From NCBI GenBank assembly GCA_964422205.1, contig CAYRAI010000025.1, positions 1-34,132 on the forward strand: DNA of 34,132 bases, given 5' to 3'. Within the stretch, counting starts at the first letter, position 1, and each line of letters starts with the position of its first letter. Under the pieces are notes generated by a model. That model made no database searches, was not told the DNA's origin, and was given only the letters and a program-made list of their open reading frames with translations. The position numbers were made by a program, and so were the translations under genes. This document shows positions 34,063 to 34,132 of the stretch, piece by piece. This DNA is from CAZNYN01 sp964422205. GTDB taxonomy: Bacteria; Synergistota; Synergistia; Synergistales; Synergistaceae.

Positions 34063-34114
34063 AAGATCCTGCAATATGTAAAGGATAAAAAACCTTATTA
34101 TTACAGGATCTTTT
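34063..34114 (+). terminator. Terminator-like hairpin at the window end
   Basis: AAGATCCTG (34063-34071) pairs with CAGGATCTT (34104-34112), with an inner AAGG/CCTT stem, and then a TTTT tail. Confidence 0.5.
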
Positions 34115-34132
34115 AAGAACGTTATATTAAGT

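Overview
The window looks like chromosomal DNA from an anaerobic, amino-acid-fermenting bacterium. A Synergistetes member (Cloacibacillus/Synergistes-like) is my best guess. That rests on the gene mix: a tripartite tricarboxylate transporter, a proline-racemase family enzyme, an amino-acid ABC transporter, a split histidine-degradation module, an F420-hydrogenase-beta-like ferredoxin protein, and a LuxR-type regulator next to a flavin oxidoreductase. I recognise no rRNA, tRNA, CRISPR array or intact transposase. The taxonomic call is inference.

Left part, about 1-8360, is almost all on the minus strand. It starts with a structured repeat element (9-179), followed by a phosphate pair (Na/Pi cotransporter nptA and phoU). 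Upstream of these is a complete tctC-tctB-tctA operon. Then comes a short Ppx/GppA phosphatase translationally coupled to a CYTH-like gene, and a second diverged CYTH-like copy behind terminator hairpins. Phosphate import, PhoU, Ppx and CYTH-like proteins together suggest phosphate or polyphosphate handling.

The stretch 8360-9899 is gene-poor. It holds an unlisted 57-residue membrane protein with a good ribosome binding site, and a decayed AAA-ATPase fragment. From 9900 to 15016 the plus strand carries a proline-racemase-like enzyme, a strongly diverged IlvD/Edd dehydratase, and a polar amino-acid ABC transporter (binding protein, permease, ATPase) closed by a strong terminator. This is a plausible uptake and catabolism cluster. 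A YitT-family membrane protein follows.

From 16100 to 24760 is accessory content: an acetyltransferase tail, a DUF4143 ATPase whose promoter holds three 33-bp-spaced repeats, a coupled MATE/FrhB-like pair divergent from an RpiR regulator with phased operator-like repeats, a Cache-GGDEF diguanylate cyclase, a membrane metallophosphoesterase and an iron-sulfur flavoprotein.

The stretch 24785-29600 is a graveyard. An Old Yellow Enzyme head is fused in frame to an acetoacetate-decarboxylase-like tail, followed by the back half of an SDR. The upstream membrane protein and LuxR-type regulator each carry one apparent frameshift, and a BTAD-type regulator is truncated and disrupted. Together they look like a formerly LuxR-controlled membrane/redox operon now being lost. 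A LysR gene sits at its edge.

The last part is a histidine-degradation cluster: an N-terminally replaced imidazolonepropionase fragment, then intact formimidoyl-THF cyclodeaminase and glutamate formimidoyltransferase, ending in a large hairpin. About 0.7 kb after 33400 has no gene I can support. No clear new defence or mobile system was found. The most notable items are the diverged IlvD beside the racemase, the decaying redox operon, the 33-bp promoter repeats and the 5' structured element.
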